Part shown: one piece after another, positions 53,512-62,207 of the stretch | Layout: each line of letters opens with the position of its first letter | Numbering within the stretch: the stretch's first letter is position 1 | Source: Sphingomonas sp. MA1305 | Lineage (GTDB): Bacteria > Pseudomonadota > Alphaproteobacteria > Sphingomonadales > Sphingomonadaceae | Reading direction: 5' to 3' | Assembly: GCF_016107325.1 (NCBI RefSeq) | Contig: NZ_RCVT01000002.1 | Location: forward strand, 496,001 to 560,000 | Length of the DNA: 64,000 nt | Made by a program: the position numbers and the translations under genes | The notes under the pieces: model-generated | Told to the model about the DNA's origin: nothing | Seen by the model: the letters and a program-made list of their open reading frames with translations, nothing else | Databases searched by the model: none

Positions 53512-55397
53512 CCCCCGACGCCGATCGCCGCGATCGCCTTGCCCAGACCTGGCGCGACGTTCCGGGCTGGTGGGGCTTCCTCACCACGGTCGATCACAAA
53601 AGGATCGCGGCGCGCTACATCGTCACCGCGCTGCTGCTGCTGTTCCTCGCCGGCATGCTCGCGCTCGACATGCGCTGGCAGTTGTCCTGGGCGGAGAACA
53701 CGCGGATGGGACCGCAGCTCTACAATGAGAGCTTTTCGCTGCACGGATCGACGATGCTGTTCCTGGTGTCGGTGCCGGCGATGGAGGCGATGGCGCTGTG
53801 GCTGGTGCCGCTGATGCTGGGGCAGCGCAACATGGCCTTCCCGCGGCTCGGCGCGTTCAGCTATTGGCTCTATCTCGGCGGCGTGCTGACCTTGTGGGTG
53901 TCGCACGCGCTCGACATCACGCCCGATCTCGGTTGGTTCGAATATCCGCCGCTGTCGGGGCCGAACTATGCGCCCGGCCACCGCGCCGACATTTGGGCGC
54001 AGATGATCACCTTCACCGAGGTGGCGGCGCTGTGCGCCTCGGTCAACGTCGCCGCCACCATCCTCAAGATGCGGCCGCCGGGCATGACGCTGGCGCGGAT
54101 GCCGGTGTTCCTGTGGGCGATGCTGGTGGCGTCGCTGATGACGATCCTGTCGATGCCCGCGATCATGCTGGTGACGAGCATGCTGATCGCGGACCGGCTC
54201 GTCTCCACCCACTTCTTCGCGCCGGCGGCCAACGGCGACGTGCTGCTGTTCCAGCACCTGTTCTGGTTCTTCGGCCACCCGGAGGTGTACATCATCTTCA
54301 TCCCCGCGACCGGCTTCGTCTCGTCGATCGTCGAGACCTTCGCGCGGCGGCGCCTGTTCGGGCACCACGTGCTGGTGCTCGCCATCCTGGCGATCGGCTG
54401 CCTCGCCTTCGGCCTATGGGTGCACCACATGTTCGCGGTCGGGCTGCCGCGGCTCGGCAACGACTTCTACACCGCGGCGAGCATGGCGATCGCGGTGCCG
54501 GCGGGGCTGCAGATCTTCTGCTGGATCGCGACCATGGCGACCGGGCGGCTGTGGCTGGCGACGCCGATGCTGTGGGTGCTCGGCTTCGTCGCGACCTTCG
54601 TGCTCGGCGGCCTGTCCGGGGTGATGACCGCCTCGGCCGCGCTCGACCTGCAGCTGACCGACAGCTATTTCGTCGTCGCGCACTTCCACTACGTGCTGGT
54701 CGGCGGCGCGATGTTCCCGCTCTTCGGCGCCTTCTGCTATTGGTACCCCAAGGCGACCGGGCGGCTGATGTCGGAGCGCTGGGGGAGGGTGGCGTTCGCG
54801 CTGATCGTCGGCGGGTTCAACCTCGGCTTCGCGCCGATGCACCTGCTCGGGCTGATGGGGATGCCGCGGCGGGTCTATACCTATCCCGCCGGCATGGGCT
54901 GGGACGGGCTCAACCAGGTCGCGACGCTGGGCAGCGCGGTGGCGGTGACGGGCGGGCTGGTGTTCGTCGCCAACGCGCTGCTGAGCTATTGGCGCGGCGC
55001 GCCGGCGGGGGCCGATCCCTGGGGCGCGTCGACGCTCGAATGGGCGGGCGAGTCGCCGTCGCCGCCGTGGAACCTCGCCTATACGCCCGTGGTCGACAGC
55101 CTGACCCCGCTATGGGACTCGCCGACCCTGCGCGTGATGGACGGCATCGCGATCGAGCGGCGCGAGGTGGTCGTCACCTCGGTGGTCGATGCCGCGCCGC
55201 TCTACCGGCAGAAGAGCGCGTCGCCGTCGATCTGGCCGGTGGTCGCGGCGCTGGCGGTGACCGCGATGTTCCTCGGCAGCATCTTCACGCCCTGGGCCAT
55301 CGTCGCGGGCGCGCTGCCGATCGCGGCCGCGCTGACCGGCTGGTTCTGGCCGCAGCGCGGGCGCGCCAAGACCGGTCCCTTGCGGGTGCGATCATGA
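53508..55397 (+). CDS. Cytochrome c oxidase subunit I (CoxN-like, atypical channels)
   Basis: A 629-residue heme-copper oxidase subunit I. Active-site features are intact: HGSTM (heme His), FFGHPEVYII (CuB His, Glu and crosslinked Tyr), WVHHMF (CuB His pair) and VAHFHYVLVGG (heme His residues). The canonical D-channel DMAFPRMNN is here NMAFPRLGA (Asp to Asn, Asn to Gly), the Asn of GNYFMPL is replaced, and the K-channel Lys of LKTPMLW is Ala in LATPMLW. A C-terminal extension of about 110 residues with two further helices follows the core. It reduces O2 to water in the membrane. Confidence 0.9.
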   Translation: MTPDADRRDRLAQTWRDVPGWWGFLTTVDHKRIAARYIVTALLLLFLAGMLALDMRWQLSWAENTRMGPQLYNESFSLHGSTMLFLVSVPAMEAMALWLVPLMLGQRNMAFPRLGAFSYWLYLGGVLTLWVSHALDITPDLGWFEYPPLSGPNYAPGHRADIWAQMITFTEVAALCASVNVAATILKMRPPGMTLARMPVFLWAMLVASLMTILSMPAIMLVTSMLIADRLVSTHFFAPAANGDVLLFQHLFWFFGHPEVYIIFIPATGFVSSIVETFARRRLFGHHVLVLAILAIGCLAFGLWVHHMFAVGLPRLGNDFYTAASMAIAVPAGLQIFCWIATMATGRLWLATPMLWVLGFVATFVLGGLSGVMTASAALDLQLTDSYFVVAHFHYVLVGGAMFPLFGAFCYWYPKATGRLMSERWGRVAFALIVGGFNLGFAPMHLLGLMGMPRRVYTYPAGMGWDGLNQVATLGSAVAVTGGLVFVANALLSYWRGAPAGADPWGASTLEWAGESPSPPWNLAYTPVVDSLTPLWDSPTLRVMDGIAIERREVVVTSVVDAAPLYRQKSASPSIWPVVAALAVTAMFLGSIFTPWAIVAGALPIAAALTGWFWPQRGRAKTGPLRVRS

Positions 55398-56020
55398 CCG
55401 CGGCGGAACCGCGCGAGGTGGAGATCGTCGGCGATCTCTCCGGCCTGCCGTCCAGCGCGAGCGGCCCGCGCCATCTCGTCTGGTGGGGCAATATCGGCTT
55501 CATGCTGATCGAGGGCACCGGCTTCGCGCTCGCCGCCGCGGCCTATCTCTACCTGATGACGCAGCAGGCGCCGCAGTGGCCGCCGCCGGGCACGCGCCCG
55601 CCCGACCTGAGCTGGGGCCTGATCTTCACAATCGGGCTGCTGCTCAGCGAACTGCCCAACCTATGGGTGCGCCGCCGCGCGCTCGCCAAGGACGCGCGCG
55701 GCGTGCGGATCGGCGTGGCGGCGATGGCCGTCATCGGCCTGCTGCTGCTGATCCCGCGCGGCTATGAGTTCGCCCATCTCAACACGCGCTGGGACCGCGA
55801 CGCCTATGGCTCGGTGGTGTGGATGCTGATGGTGCTGCACACCAGCCACGTCGTCACCGACTGGGGCGACACCGCGGTGCAGGCGGCGTGGCTGTTCACC
55901 CACGAGATCGGCGACGACCAGTTCGCCGACGTCGAGGACAATGCCAATTACTGGACCTTCGTGGTGCTGACCTGGCTGCCGATCGGCGCGATCGTCTATG
56001 GGCTGGCGCGGCTATGGTGA
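55394..56020 (+). CDS. Cytochrome c oxidase subunit III-like protein (CoxO-like)
   Basis: A 208-residue membrane protein with five hydrophobic segments and subunit III landmarks (GNIGFMLIEGTGFALAAAAY; VVWMLMVLHTSHVVTDWGDT; YWTFVVLTWLPIGAIVY). It overlaps subunit I by 4 bases. It is shorter than mitochondrial-type subunit III (about 260), as in caa3/CoxO types. Confidence 0.85.
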   Translation: MTAAEPREVEIVGDLSGLPSSASGPRHLVWWGNIGFMLIEGTGFALAAAAYLYLMTQQAPQWPPPGTRPPDLSWGLIFTIGLLLSELPNLWVRRRALAKDARGVRIGVAAMAVIGLLLLIPRGYEFAHLNTRWDRDAYGSVVWMLMVLHTSHVVTDWGDTAVQAAWLFTHEIGDDQFADVEDNANYWTFVVLTWLPIGAIVYGLARLW

Positions 56021-56328
56021 GCGTGCGGGCGCGCAGCTGGGCGGCGCTGCTGCTGCCGCCGGTCGCGTGGTTCGGCTTCGAGCAGGGCCTGTCCGCGCTG
56101 CTCCACGCGCGCTGCGACCTCGCCGGCTGGGGACTCGCCTGGGGGGCGGCGAGCCTGGCCGCCTGCGCGCTCGCGGCGTGGCTGGCGCGGCCGCTGGCGC
56201 GGCGCGGCGGCAACCGGCTCTCGCTCCTGTGGCTGGCGCGGCTGGCGCTGGTGCTCGCCGGCATCTTCGCGCTGGCCATCGCCTTCCAGGCGCTCGCGAT
56301 CCTGCTGGTGCCGGCATGCGTCGGCTGA
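56014..56328 (+). CDS. Small membrane protein of oxidase operon (CoxP-position)
   Basis: A 104-residue protein with two to three hydrophobic segments (WAALLLPPVAWFGFEQGLSA; WLARLALVLAGIFALAIAFQ). It overlaps subunit III by 7 bases and ctaG by 13. It occupies the position of CoxP/subunit IV-like proteins. Its function is not recognised. Confidence 0.7.
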   Translation: MVSVRARSWAALLLPPVAWFGFEQGLSALLHARCDLAGWGLAWGAASLAACALAAWLARPLARRGGNRLSLLWLARLALVLAGIFALAIAFQALAILLVPACVG

Positions 56329-57209
56329 TCCGCCTGCTCCCGCTCGCGGCGCTGCTCCGCGCCGTCCCCGCCGCGGCGCACGCGACCGGCGCGCGCGACC
56401 ATCACGCGCCGCCGGGCTGGACATTGGACCCGTGGATCGTCGGACCGCTGCTGCTCGCCGCCTGGCTGTTCGCGCGCGGCTGGCGGCGACTCTATGCACG
56501 CTCGGGGCAGGGGAGCGGACCACTTCGGCGGCGCGGCCTGCTCTACGCCGCTGGGCTCGCCGTGCTCGCCGCGGCGCTGGTCTCGCCGCTGCACGAGGCG
56601 GGCGAGCGCTCCTTCGCGGCGCATATGTTCGAGCATGAGCTGCTGATGCTGGTCGGTGCGCCGCTGCTGGTGCTGGCCGAACCACTGGCGGTGATGCTCT
56701 GGGCCTTCCCGCCGGCAGGCCGTCGCGCCCTGGCCGCGGCGGTGCCAATGGTCGCGGCGCCGTGGCGCTGGCTCACGGGTGCGCTGACCGCCACCGCGCT
56801 TCAGGCTGCTGCCCTGTGGCTATGGCACGCTCCGGCGCTGTTCGACCGCGCGCTGGCGAGCGAGAGCTGGCATGTCGCGCAGCATCTGTCCTTCCTGGTC
56901 ACCGCACTGCTGTTCTGGACGGCGATGTGGCACCGGCGCACGCCCGCGGCCATCGCGGCACTGTGTCTCGTCGCCACTGCGATCGTGTCGGGCGCGCTCG
57001 GCGCGCTGATGGCCTTTGCCACCAGTCCCTGGTACGCCGGCTATGCCAGTCTCGGCATGGCGCCGTTCGGGCTCAGCCCGGCTGAAGACCAGCAACTTGC
57101 CGGGCTGCTGATGTGGGTGCCGGGCGGGTTGGTCCACGCCGGCGCCGCGCTGTTGCTGATGCGGCGCCTGCTGGCCGAACCGGGGAAGGATGTGCCGCAT
57201 GCCCGCTAG
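56316..57209 (+). CDS. ctaG: Cytochrome c oxidase assembly protein, CtaG (caa3) family
   Basis: A 297-residue multi-pass protein with a signal-like start and the caa3-type CtaG pattern: AAHMFEHELLMLVGAPLLVL, LWLWHAPALFDRAL, HVAQHLSFLVTALLFW, PEDQQLAGLLMWVPGG-like (AEDQQLAGLLMWVPGG). It is thought to help insert CuB into subunit I. It follows the oxidase subunits. Confidence 0.88.
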   Translation: MRRLIRLLPLAALLRAVPAAAHATGARDHHAPPGWTLDPWIVGPLLLAAWLFARGWRRLYARSGQGSGPLRRRGLLYAAGLAVLAAALVSPLHEAGERSFAAHMFEHELLMLVGAPLLVLAEPLAVMLWAFPPAGRRALAAAVPMVAAPWRWLTGALTATALQAAALWLWHAPALFDRALASESWHVAQHLSFLVTALLFWTAMWHRRTPAAIAALCLVATAIVSGALGALMAFATSPWYAGYASLGMAPFGLSPAEDQQLAGLLMWVPGGLVHAGAALLLMRRLLAEPGKDVPHAR

Positions 57210-57606
57210 TCTGAAATGGCTCGGGGTGCTGTTTGCGGCCGCCGTGCTGGCGGCGATGGCGGCGGGCGGGATCATGTTTGCGCAAGGTCGGACGCGCACG
57301 CGGATCATGGCGGACCAGGTCAGTGACGGAAGCAACCGGGCGGGGCGGGAAGCAATGGCAGCCTATGGCTGCGGCAGCTGCCACGTCATTCCGGGCATCG
57401 CCGGCGCGACCGGGCAGGTCGGGCCCGACCTGGGGAAAGTCGCGGTGCGTGCGACGATCGCAGGAAAATTCCCGAACGACCCTGCCACCATGGCACGCTG
57501 GCTACGGCATCCGCAGGCGATGATTCCCGGCAGCGCTATGCCCGAACAGGGTGTCACCGAACGCGACGCCCGCGACATGACGGCCTATCTCTACACGCTT
57601 AAATAG
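57199..57606 (+). CDS. Membrane-anchored cytochrome c
   Basis: A 135-residue protein with an N-terminal hydrophobic anchor and a heme-c motif CGSCH near residue 55, followed by GPDLGKVAVRATIAGKFPND and the Met-ligand segment MIPGSAMPEQGV. It ends the oxidase operon and probably brings electrons to subunit II. GGGGAAGGA lies about 9 bases before the ATG at 57199. Confidence 0.85.
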   Translation: MPASLKWLGVLFAAAVLAAMAAGGIMFAQGRTRTRIMADQVSDGSNRAGREAMAAYGCGSCHVIPGIAGATGQVGPDLGKVAVRATIAGKFPNDPATMARWLRHPQAMIPGSAMPEQGVTERDARDMTAYLYTLK

Positions 57607-57700
57607 GCGAGCGGCGTCACACGGGCGTCTTCGGCGGGCGCTTCTGCGTGGCTGGGGAGCAGGGGAGGGCGGCCGTTGCCCCAGCGAAAGACGCCCGGAA

Positions 57701-59422
57701 TTACTGCTGCTCGACGATGGGTTGGTGCGGGCATGGCCATGCATCGATCAGATGGTCCAAAGCGACGTCGACAGACGCTTGGCCGAGGCCGGACTCGCGA
57801 CTTGGCGCGTCGAGCCCCATGCAGGGAATGCCAATGGCCGAACAGGCCTGGATCAACGGCGAGGCATGCGCCTCATCACACCGGGCGTGCGCTGGCCCCC
57901 CGACCGTTCTTGGGGTAGGGAAATCAGACACGACGTAGCAAACGGCCCAAGGCTTCAAGGTCCGCAATAGCCGTTCGATATCGCCTCGCTCGGAACAAGC
58001 AGGAAGGTCGCGGCCAGCCACCACATGCGTGATGCCGCGCGCGGTACAGGCGTTCGACACCCTGTCGACAAGACAGCCGTCCCATCCCCAGATGAGCAAT
58101 GGCCGCCCCGGTCGGGGCTTCGGCCCAGGTCGGACCGCCAAGGGCTCGTCTGCATAGATGAGACGCTCCGGGCGCTCCCACCATCCGCACTCCAGAGCGA
58201 CGGGGTGACGCGGCGCGTCCAGTGGCAGAGCGCGCCATAAGCTCGCCAGGGCCGTCTCACGAGGCGTACCGCCAGCCACATCGTAGACGCCGGACTCGTA
58301 TGTGCCGTCCGCCCGCAACAGCGTATCCCAGCCATGGCTGCCAAGTAAGGACCAGGCCGTGACCGCAACGATGTCGGCGCCCTCCGCCGCTACGGCCTGC
58401 GCCGTGTCCCATGCCTGTGCCACCCAGCGCAGCTGCTCGTCGCGGGTGCAGCCGTTATGCACCTCGGTCACCGCGATCGGCGTGCGATACCGTGCCCAGG
58501 CCTCCCGCAAGGCGCCGCCCAGGCCGGCCGGCGTCGCGCTATCGGCTCGCAAGGCTTCGGTGTCGGCGTACCGCAGCCGCCCGTTACCGCCATGTAATTC
58601 GCCGGGATAGCGGTCGAGGCGATGATCGAGGAAGCGGTCGCTTGTCAGATAATGGTTCACGCCGACGATGTCGGGAGGGCAGGGATCATCCGCGATAGCG
58701 CGCAGACGATCTCCGAAACCCAGGACGTCCAGACGTTCAAACAGCGGGTGCCTCGGGTCGATGCGCCCGAACAGCAGGTCCCAACCCGCCCAACGACGCA
58801 GATTGTCGTGGTCGGCCTGCGCCCCCAGCGCAGGCGTCGCATAGGTGCGGCCGAGATCGTCGGTCTGCACCAGCTTCGCGGTTGGGGTTATGCTGCGGAT
58901 CGCAGTCATGGCCGCGCGCGTCGCATCGATCTGATTGAGCAGCGCCAGCCAGAACGACCGTTCGTCGGCCGCATGCGGATACCAATGGCCGTAAAGCGCG
59001 GCGAAACGCGCCGTGGTCAGCGGTTCGTTGACGGGCGTCCAAGCCTCCACCCAGGGATAGCGTGCGGCCACCTGACCCGCATAGGCGCCAAGCCCAGGGG
59101 CGAAGCCGTCGTCGAGCAGGTGGGTGTGCCGGGGGCCGCTGCCGTGATGGACCAAGCCGACGATCGGTCGCATGCCGAGTAGACGTATGCGCTCGAGACG
59201 CGGGTCGGGCCAGGTCCAGTCGGGAATGCCGGCTGGTGCCGTGCGCTCCCATAGAACGGGATATCGCAGTCCCTTGATGCCGAGACCCGCAAATCGGTCG
59301 AGATCGTCGAGCCGACCTTGATGGCCGCTCAATCGCAGCTGGTCCCGATAGGCGTCGCCCACGCGGTTGACGGTGCATTCGACTCCCCCCCAAAGTTCGA
59401 TCCGCTTCGCATCAACCGCCAT
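57701..59422 (-). CDS. Family 1 glycosidase-like / RmlD-like fusion
   Basis: A 573-residue protein. Residues about 5-390 resemble a GH1 beta-glucosidase: WGGVECTVNRVG, the acid/base Glu in TPVNEPLTTARF and the nucleophile-site Glu in IAVTEVHNGC. Residues about 440-573 resemble the start of a dTDP-4-dehydrorhamnose reductase (LLIWGWDGCLVDRVSNACTA, TLKPWAVCYVVSDFPTPRTV), ending before the RmlD catalytic region. GH1-RmlD fusions near UDP-galactopyranose mutase are known from other alphaproteobacteria by my recollection. The RmlD part is truncated and its GxxGxxG is degraded. It overlaps the receiver-like gene by 11 bases. Confidence 0.78.
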   Translation of the reverse strand: MAVDAKRIELWGGVECTVNRVGDAYRDQLRLSGHQGRLDDLDRFAGLGIKGLRYPVLWERTAPAGIPDWTWPDPRLERIRLLGMRPIVGLVHHGSGPRHTHLLDDGFAPGLGAYAGQVAARYPWVEAWTPVNEPLTTARFAALYGHWYPHAADERSFWLALLNQIDATRAAMTAIRSITPTAKLVQTDDLGRTYATPALGAQADHDNLRRWAGWDLLFGRIDPRHPLFERLDVLGFGDRLRAIADDPCPPDIVGVNHYLTSDRFLDHRLDRYPGELHGGNGRLRYADTEALRADSATPAGLGGALREAWARYRTPIAVTEVHNGCTRDEQLRWVAQAWDTAQAVAAEGADIVAVTAWSLLGSHGWDTLLRADGTYESGVYDVAGGTPRETALASLWRALPLDAPRHPVALECGWWERPERLIYADEPLAVRPGPKPRPGRPLLIWGWDGCLVDRVSNACTARGITHVVAGRDLPACSERGDIERLLRTLKPWAVCYVVSDFPTPRTVGGPAHARCDEAHASPLIQACSAIGIPCMGLDAPSRESGLGQASVDVALDHLIDAWPCPHQPIVEQQ

Positions 59423-59828
59423 GACGGGGCCGATCTGCCTCAGTGCCGATGGCGGGCTCCTGCCTCTTGAGCATGTGATGCAACAGTTCGACGACCTGAA
59501 AACCCGCAAATGGGGCGGTCAACACATGCTCGGTCGGCGCAACGGCACAGGCGCGCTGTGCAGACCTCACGATCACAAAGGGGAGGTCGCGTTCGGCGGC
59601 AGCGGCCGCAACGGCATCGCTGGCGGGCGCCGTGTCACTCAATACCAGGGCACACGCCAGCCGGAGGATGTCGAACGGCGCCGCACCCGCCGTGACCCCA
59701 GGGAGATGCGTCACTGTGCCGCCGCTGCGCATGATCACCTCGGCGAGATACCGCCCGATGAACGCGTCCTCGTGAATCAAGAGGATGTGCCGCCGCCGCA
59801 GCAGCCCACCCGTGGCTTCGCCGGTCAT
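59412..59828 (-). CDS. Receiver-domain-like protein (138 aa)
   Basis: A 138-residue protein folding like a stand-alone response-regulator receiver: HILLIHEDAFIGRYLAEVIM (acidic pair), ALVLSDTAP (candidate phospho-Asp) and a late LTAPFAGFQVVELLHHML. The conserved switch Thr and Lys are not obvious, so phosphorylation is uncertain. It is 1 bp downstream of the glycosyltransferase-mutase gene and overlaps the GH1-RmlD gene. The frame is open upstream, but the ATG at 59828 avoids overlap with the mutase gene. Confidence 0.7.
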   Translation of the reverse strand: MTGEATGGLLRRRHILLIHEDAFIGRYLAEVIMRSGGTVTHLPGVTAGAAPFDILRLACALVLSDTAPASDAVAAAAAERDLPFVIVRSAQRACAVAPTEHVLTAPFAGFQVVELLHHMLKRQEPAIGTEADRPRHGG

Positions 59829-59829
59829 A

Positions 59830-62097
59830 TCATTCCGCGGCGGTCGCGAGCGGCGCCGGATCCTTGCGAGCCTTGAATTTGCGATAGGTGGCGAGCGCCT
59901 GACCCACGACCTGGTCCATGTTGTAATAGCGGTAGGTGGCAAGGCGCCCGACGAACAGAACATCCGGCTCGGCAAGAGCAAGCGCCTCGTAGCGTTTGAA
60001 CAGTGCCTGATTTTCGGGACGGGGGATCGGATAATAGGGATCGCCCTCCGCGGTCGGAAATTCGTAGGTGACGCTGGTCACCGGGGCAATCTGGCCGGTC
60101 AGATGCTTGTACTCGGTGACCCGGGTATACGGCACCGTCTCGTCCGGATAATTGACGACAGCCACCGATTGATGTCGCGCGACGGGCAGGCTGCGATGTT
60201 CGAACCGCAGCGAGCGATAGGGAAGTGCGCCGTAACAATGGTCGAAATATTCGTCTATCGGGCCGGTGAATACGAGCCTGTCGAAGTCGACCATATGCTT
60301 TGCCGTGGCGAAGTCGGTGTCGAGCCGGACGTCGATATTGGGATGATCAAGCATGCGCGCGAACATCGCGGTGTAGCCCTCGGCGGGCATCGCCTGGAAG
60401 GTATCGGTGAAATAGCGATCGTCGGTATTGGTGCGGGTCGGCACGCGGGCGGTGACCGCCTTGTCGAGCTCAGACGGGTCGAGGCCCCATTGCTTGCGCG
60501 TGTAGCCGCGGAAGAACAACCGGTAGAGTTCGTCGCCGACGGCGGAGACGACCACGTCTTCCGACGAGCGGATTTCTCCGACCGGCTGGGCACGGGCGGC
60601 CAGAAAGGCGGCGGCCTCCGCATCACTGTCCAGCCCGGCGTCGAACAGTATATTGAGCGTGGTGCGATTGATCGGAACTGGCACTTGCCGGCCGCGGACC
60701 TCCGCAAGGACGCGGTGTTCGTAAGGCCGCCAATCGGTGAATCGCGACAGATACTCGAAGACTTCGGCCGAATTGGTATGGAAGATATGAGGACCATAGC
60801 GATGGATCAGGATGCCGGCCGCGTCCTCTTCATCATAGGCGTTGCCGCCAATGTGCGCACGTCGGTCGATCACCAGCACGCGTGTATCGCCCTCGGACGC
60901 GAATCGCTCCGCCATGACACTGCCGGCAAATCCGGCACCGACGACGAGAACGTCATAGTGCGGGCGCGAGGGCGGCAAGGCGACCTCGGCGATCGCTGCC
61001 AGCATGGCCGCCGCGGTGTCGTCCCACGAGGACGCGGCAAGCACGGCGTCGGCCTCGTCGCGCCACGCCATGTCGCTGCCGCGAGCGAGCGCCAGCGCCT
61101 CGTCGCAAGCGGCGACGAAGCGGGAGCCGGAGGCGATCATCACGCCGGCCATGGTGCCGTAATGCCGGGCCACGTCGACGATCGGCGTCGACACCACCGG
61201 CCGGCCAGCGGCAAGATATTCCGGCGTCTTGGTCGGGCTGATGAACCGGGTCGCATCGTTGATCGCGAAGGGCATCAACGCGACGTCCCAGCCGGCGACG
61301 GTGTCGGGAAGGTCGTCATAGGATCGCGGCCCGAGATAGTGAAGGTTGTCGCGCCGCGGCAGGTCGATCGGGTCGATCTTGACCACCGGGCCGACCATCT
61401 CGATTCGCCAATCTGGTCGCGCATCGGCGAGCTGCGCGACAAGGTCCATGTCCATGCGCTCGTCGATCACGCCGTAGAAGCCGAGCGTTGCCGGTAGGTC
61501 CGGGCATGGCGTGGCGTCCCGCGCCCGGGCGAAATGCGCGACATCGACGCTGGACGGAAAAGGCCGCACGTCCGCATGCCGTTCGCGCTTCGCTTCGTAG
61601 AGGCTGTAGCCACCGGTGAAGACGAGGTCGGCCGCGCGGAGCAATTCGCTTTCCAGGGCCAGCAATTCAGCCGGTGCAAAGCGGAACGCGGACAACTCGT
61701 CCATACAATCGTAGACGGTGCATTGCGCCTCGACGTCGCGCGAGAAGGCAAGCATCATCGGCGTGTAATACCAGCGGACGGCAACCGGTGGCTGATCCTT
61801 CAGAAAGTCGCCAAGCAGTTCGGTGAGCGCAATCTGGCTGGCGTCCGCGTCGAGCCCCATCGGCAGATGCGGAACGACGATGCAGACATCGCCATCGTGT
61901 CGCACCTCTAAAGCTGGCGGCTGATCGCCGTCGATTACCGGCTCTTCCCAAAAGACCACGGCCATCCGCTCGGCCATGCGGGTCATCAGATGCTGTGGCC
62001 GCTGGAACACGAAATCCCAGCGCAGGTGAGAAAAACAGATGAGCAGATGCGACTGTGCGGCGGGAAATCGGGCGTCAGCCGGAATTGGAGTGCTCAT
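59830..62097 (-). CDS. glf: Glycosyltransferase / UDP-galactopyranose mutase fusion
   Basis: A 755-residue two-domain enzyme. Residues about 15-375 form a GT4-like glycosyltransferase (ICFSHLRWDFVFQRPQHLMT; TKTPEYLAAGRPVVSTPIVD). Residues about 383-745 form UDP-galactopyranose mutase: FAD motif VLVVGAGFAGSVMAER, IGGNAYDE, HRYGPHIFHTN, TRKQWGLDP (catalytic region) and the RYFTDTFQAMPAEGYTAMF segment. The mutase makes UDP-galactofuranose, and the GT may use it or act in the same glycan. It is the first gene of a three-gene operon. Confidence 0.92.
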   Translation of the reverse strand: MSTPIPADARFPAAQSHLLICFSHLRWDFVFQRPQHLMTRMAERMAVVFWEEPVIDGDQPPALEVRHDGDVCIVVPHLPMGLDADASQIALTELLGDFLKDQPPVAVRWYYTPMMLAFSRDVEAQCTVYDCMDELSAFRFAPAELLALESELLRAADLVFTGGYSLYEAKRERHADVRPFPSSVDVAHFARARDATPCPDLPATLGFYGVIDERMDMDLVAQLADARPDWRIEMVGPVVKIDPIDLPRRDNLHYLGPRSYDDLPDTVAGWDVALMPFAINDATRFISPTKTPEYLAAGRPVVSTPIVDVARHYGTMAGVMIASGSRFVAACDEALALARGSDMAWRDEADAVLAASSWDDTAAAMLAAIAEVALPPSRPHYDVLVVGAGFAGSVMAERFASEGDTRVLVIDRRAHIGGNAYDEEDAAGILIHRYGPHIFHTNSAEVFEYLSRFTDWRPYEHRVLAEVRGRQVPVPINRTTLNILFDAGLDSDAEAAAFLAARAQPVGEIRSSEDVVVSAVGDELYRLFFRGYTRKQWGLDPSELDKAVTARVPTRTNTDDRYFTDTFQAMPAEGYTAMFARMLDHPNIDVRLDTDFATAKHMVDFDRLVFTGPIDEYFDHCYGALPYRSLRFEHRSLPVARHQSVAVVNYPDETVPYTRVTEYKHLTGQIAPVTSVTYEFPTAEGDPYYPIPRPENQALFKRYEALALAEPDVLFVGRLATYRYYNMDQVVGQALATYRKFKARKDPAPLATAAE

Positions 62098-62137
62098 CAG
62101 TATCTCCCTGATCGGCCCCCGCCGGCGAGTTGATCTT

Positions 62138-62152
62138 ACTTGCAGCGCAAGT
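62138..62152. promoter_or_regulatory. Palindrome ACTTGC-AGC-GCAAGT
   Basis: Perfect 6-bp arms 40 bp upstream of the glf start. A possible operator of unknown factor. Confidence 0.4.
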
Positions 62153-62193
62153 GCATGTCCCTAATGCGCCTCAATCGGCGAGTGCCATCCTGT

Positions 62194-62207
62194 ATGATCC
62201 TGATCAT
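62194..62207. promoter_or_regulatory. FNR-like box ATGAT-CCTG-ATCAT
   Basis: A perfect palindrome matching the FNR consensus TTGAT-N4-ATCAA at four of five bases in each half. It lies about 97 bp upstream of the glf operon and downstream of a Crp/Fnr gene that may bind it. Confidence 0.5.

Noticed and set aside
53798..55393. Rightward frame +2 within subunit I, fused in-frame to subunit III
   Set aside because: The first part is a GC shadow of subunit I. Only 55394-56020 is coding, from its own ATG overlapping the subunit I stop.
59785..61497. Rightward 570-codon open frame
   Set aside because: It is antisense to the glycosyltransferase-mutase fusion, with His/Arg/Gly-rich shadow composition.
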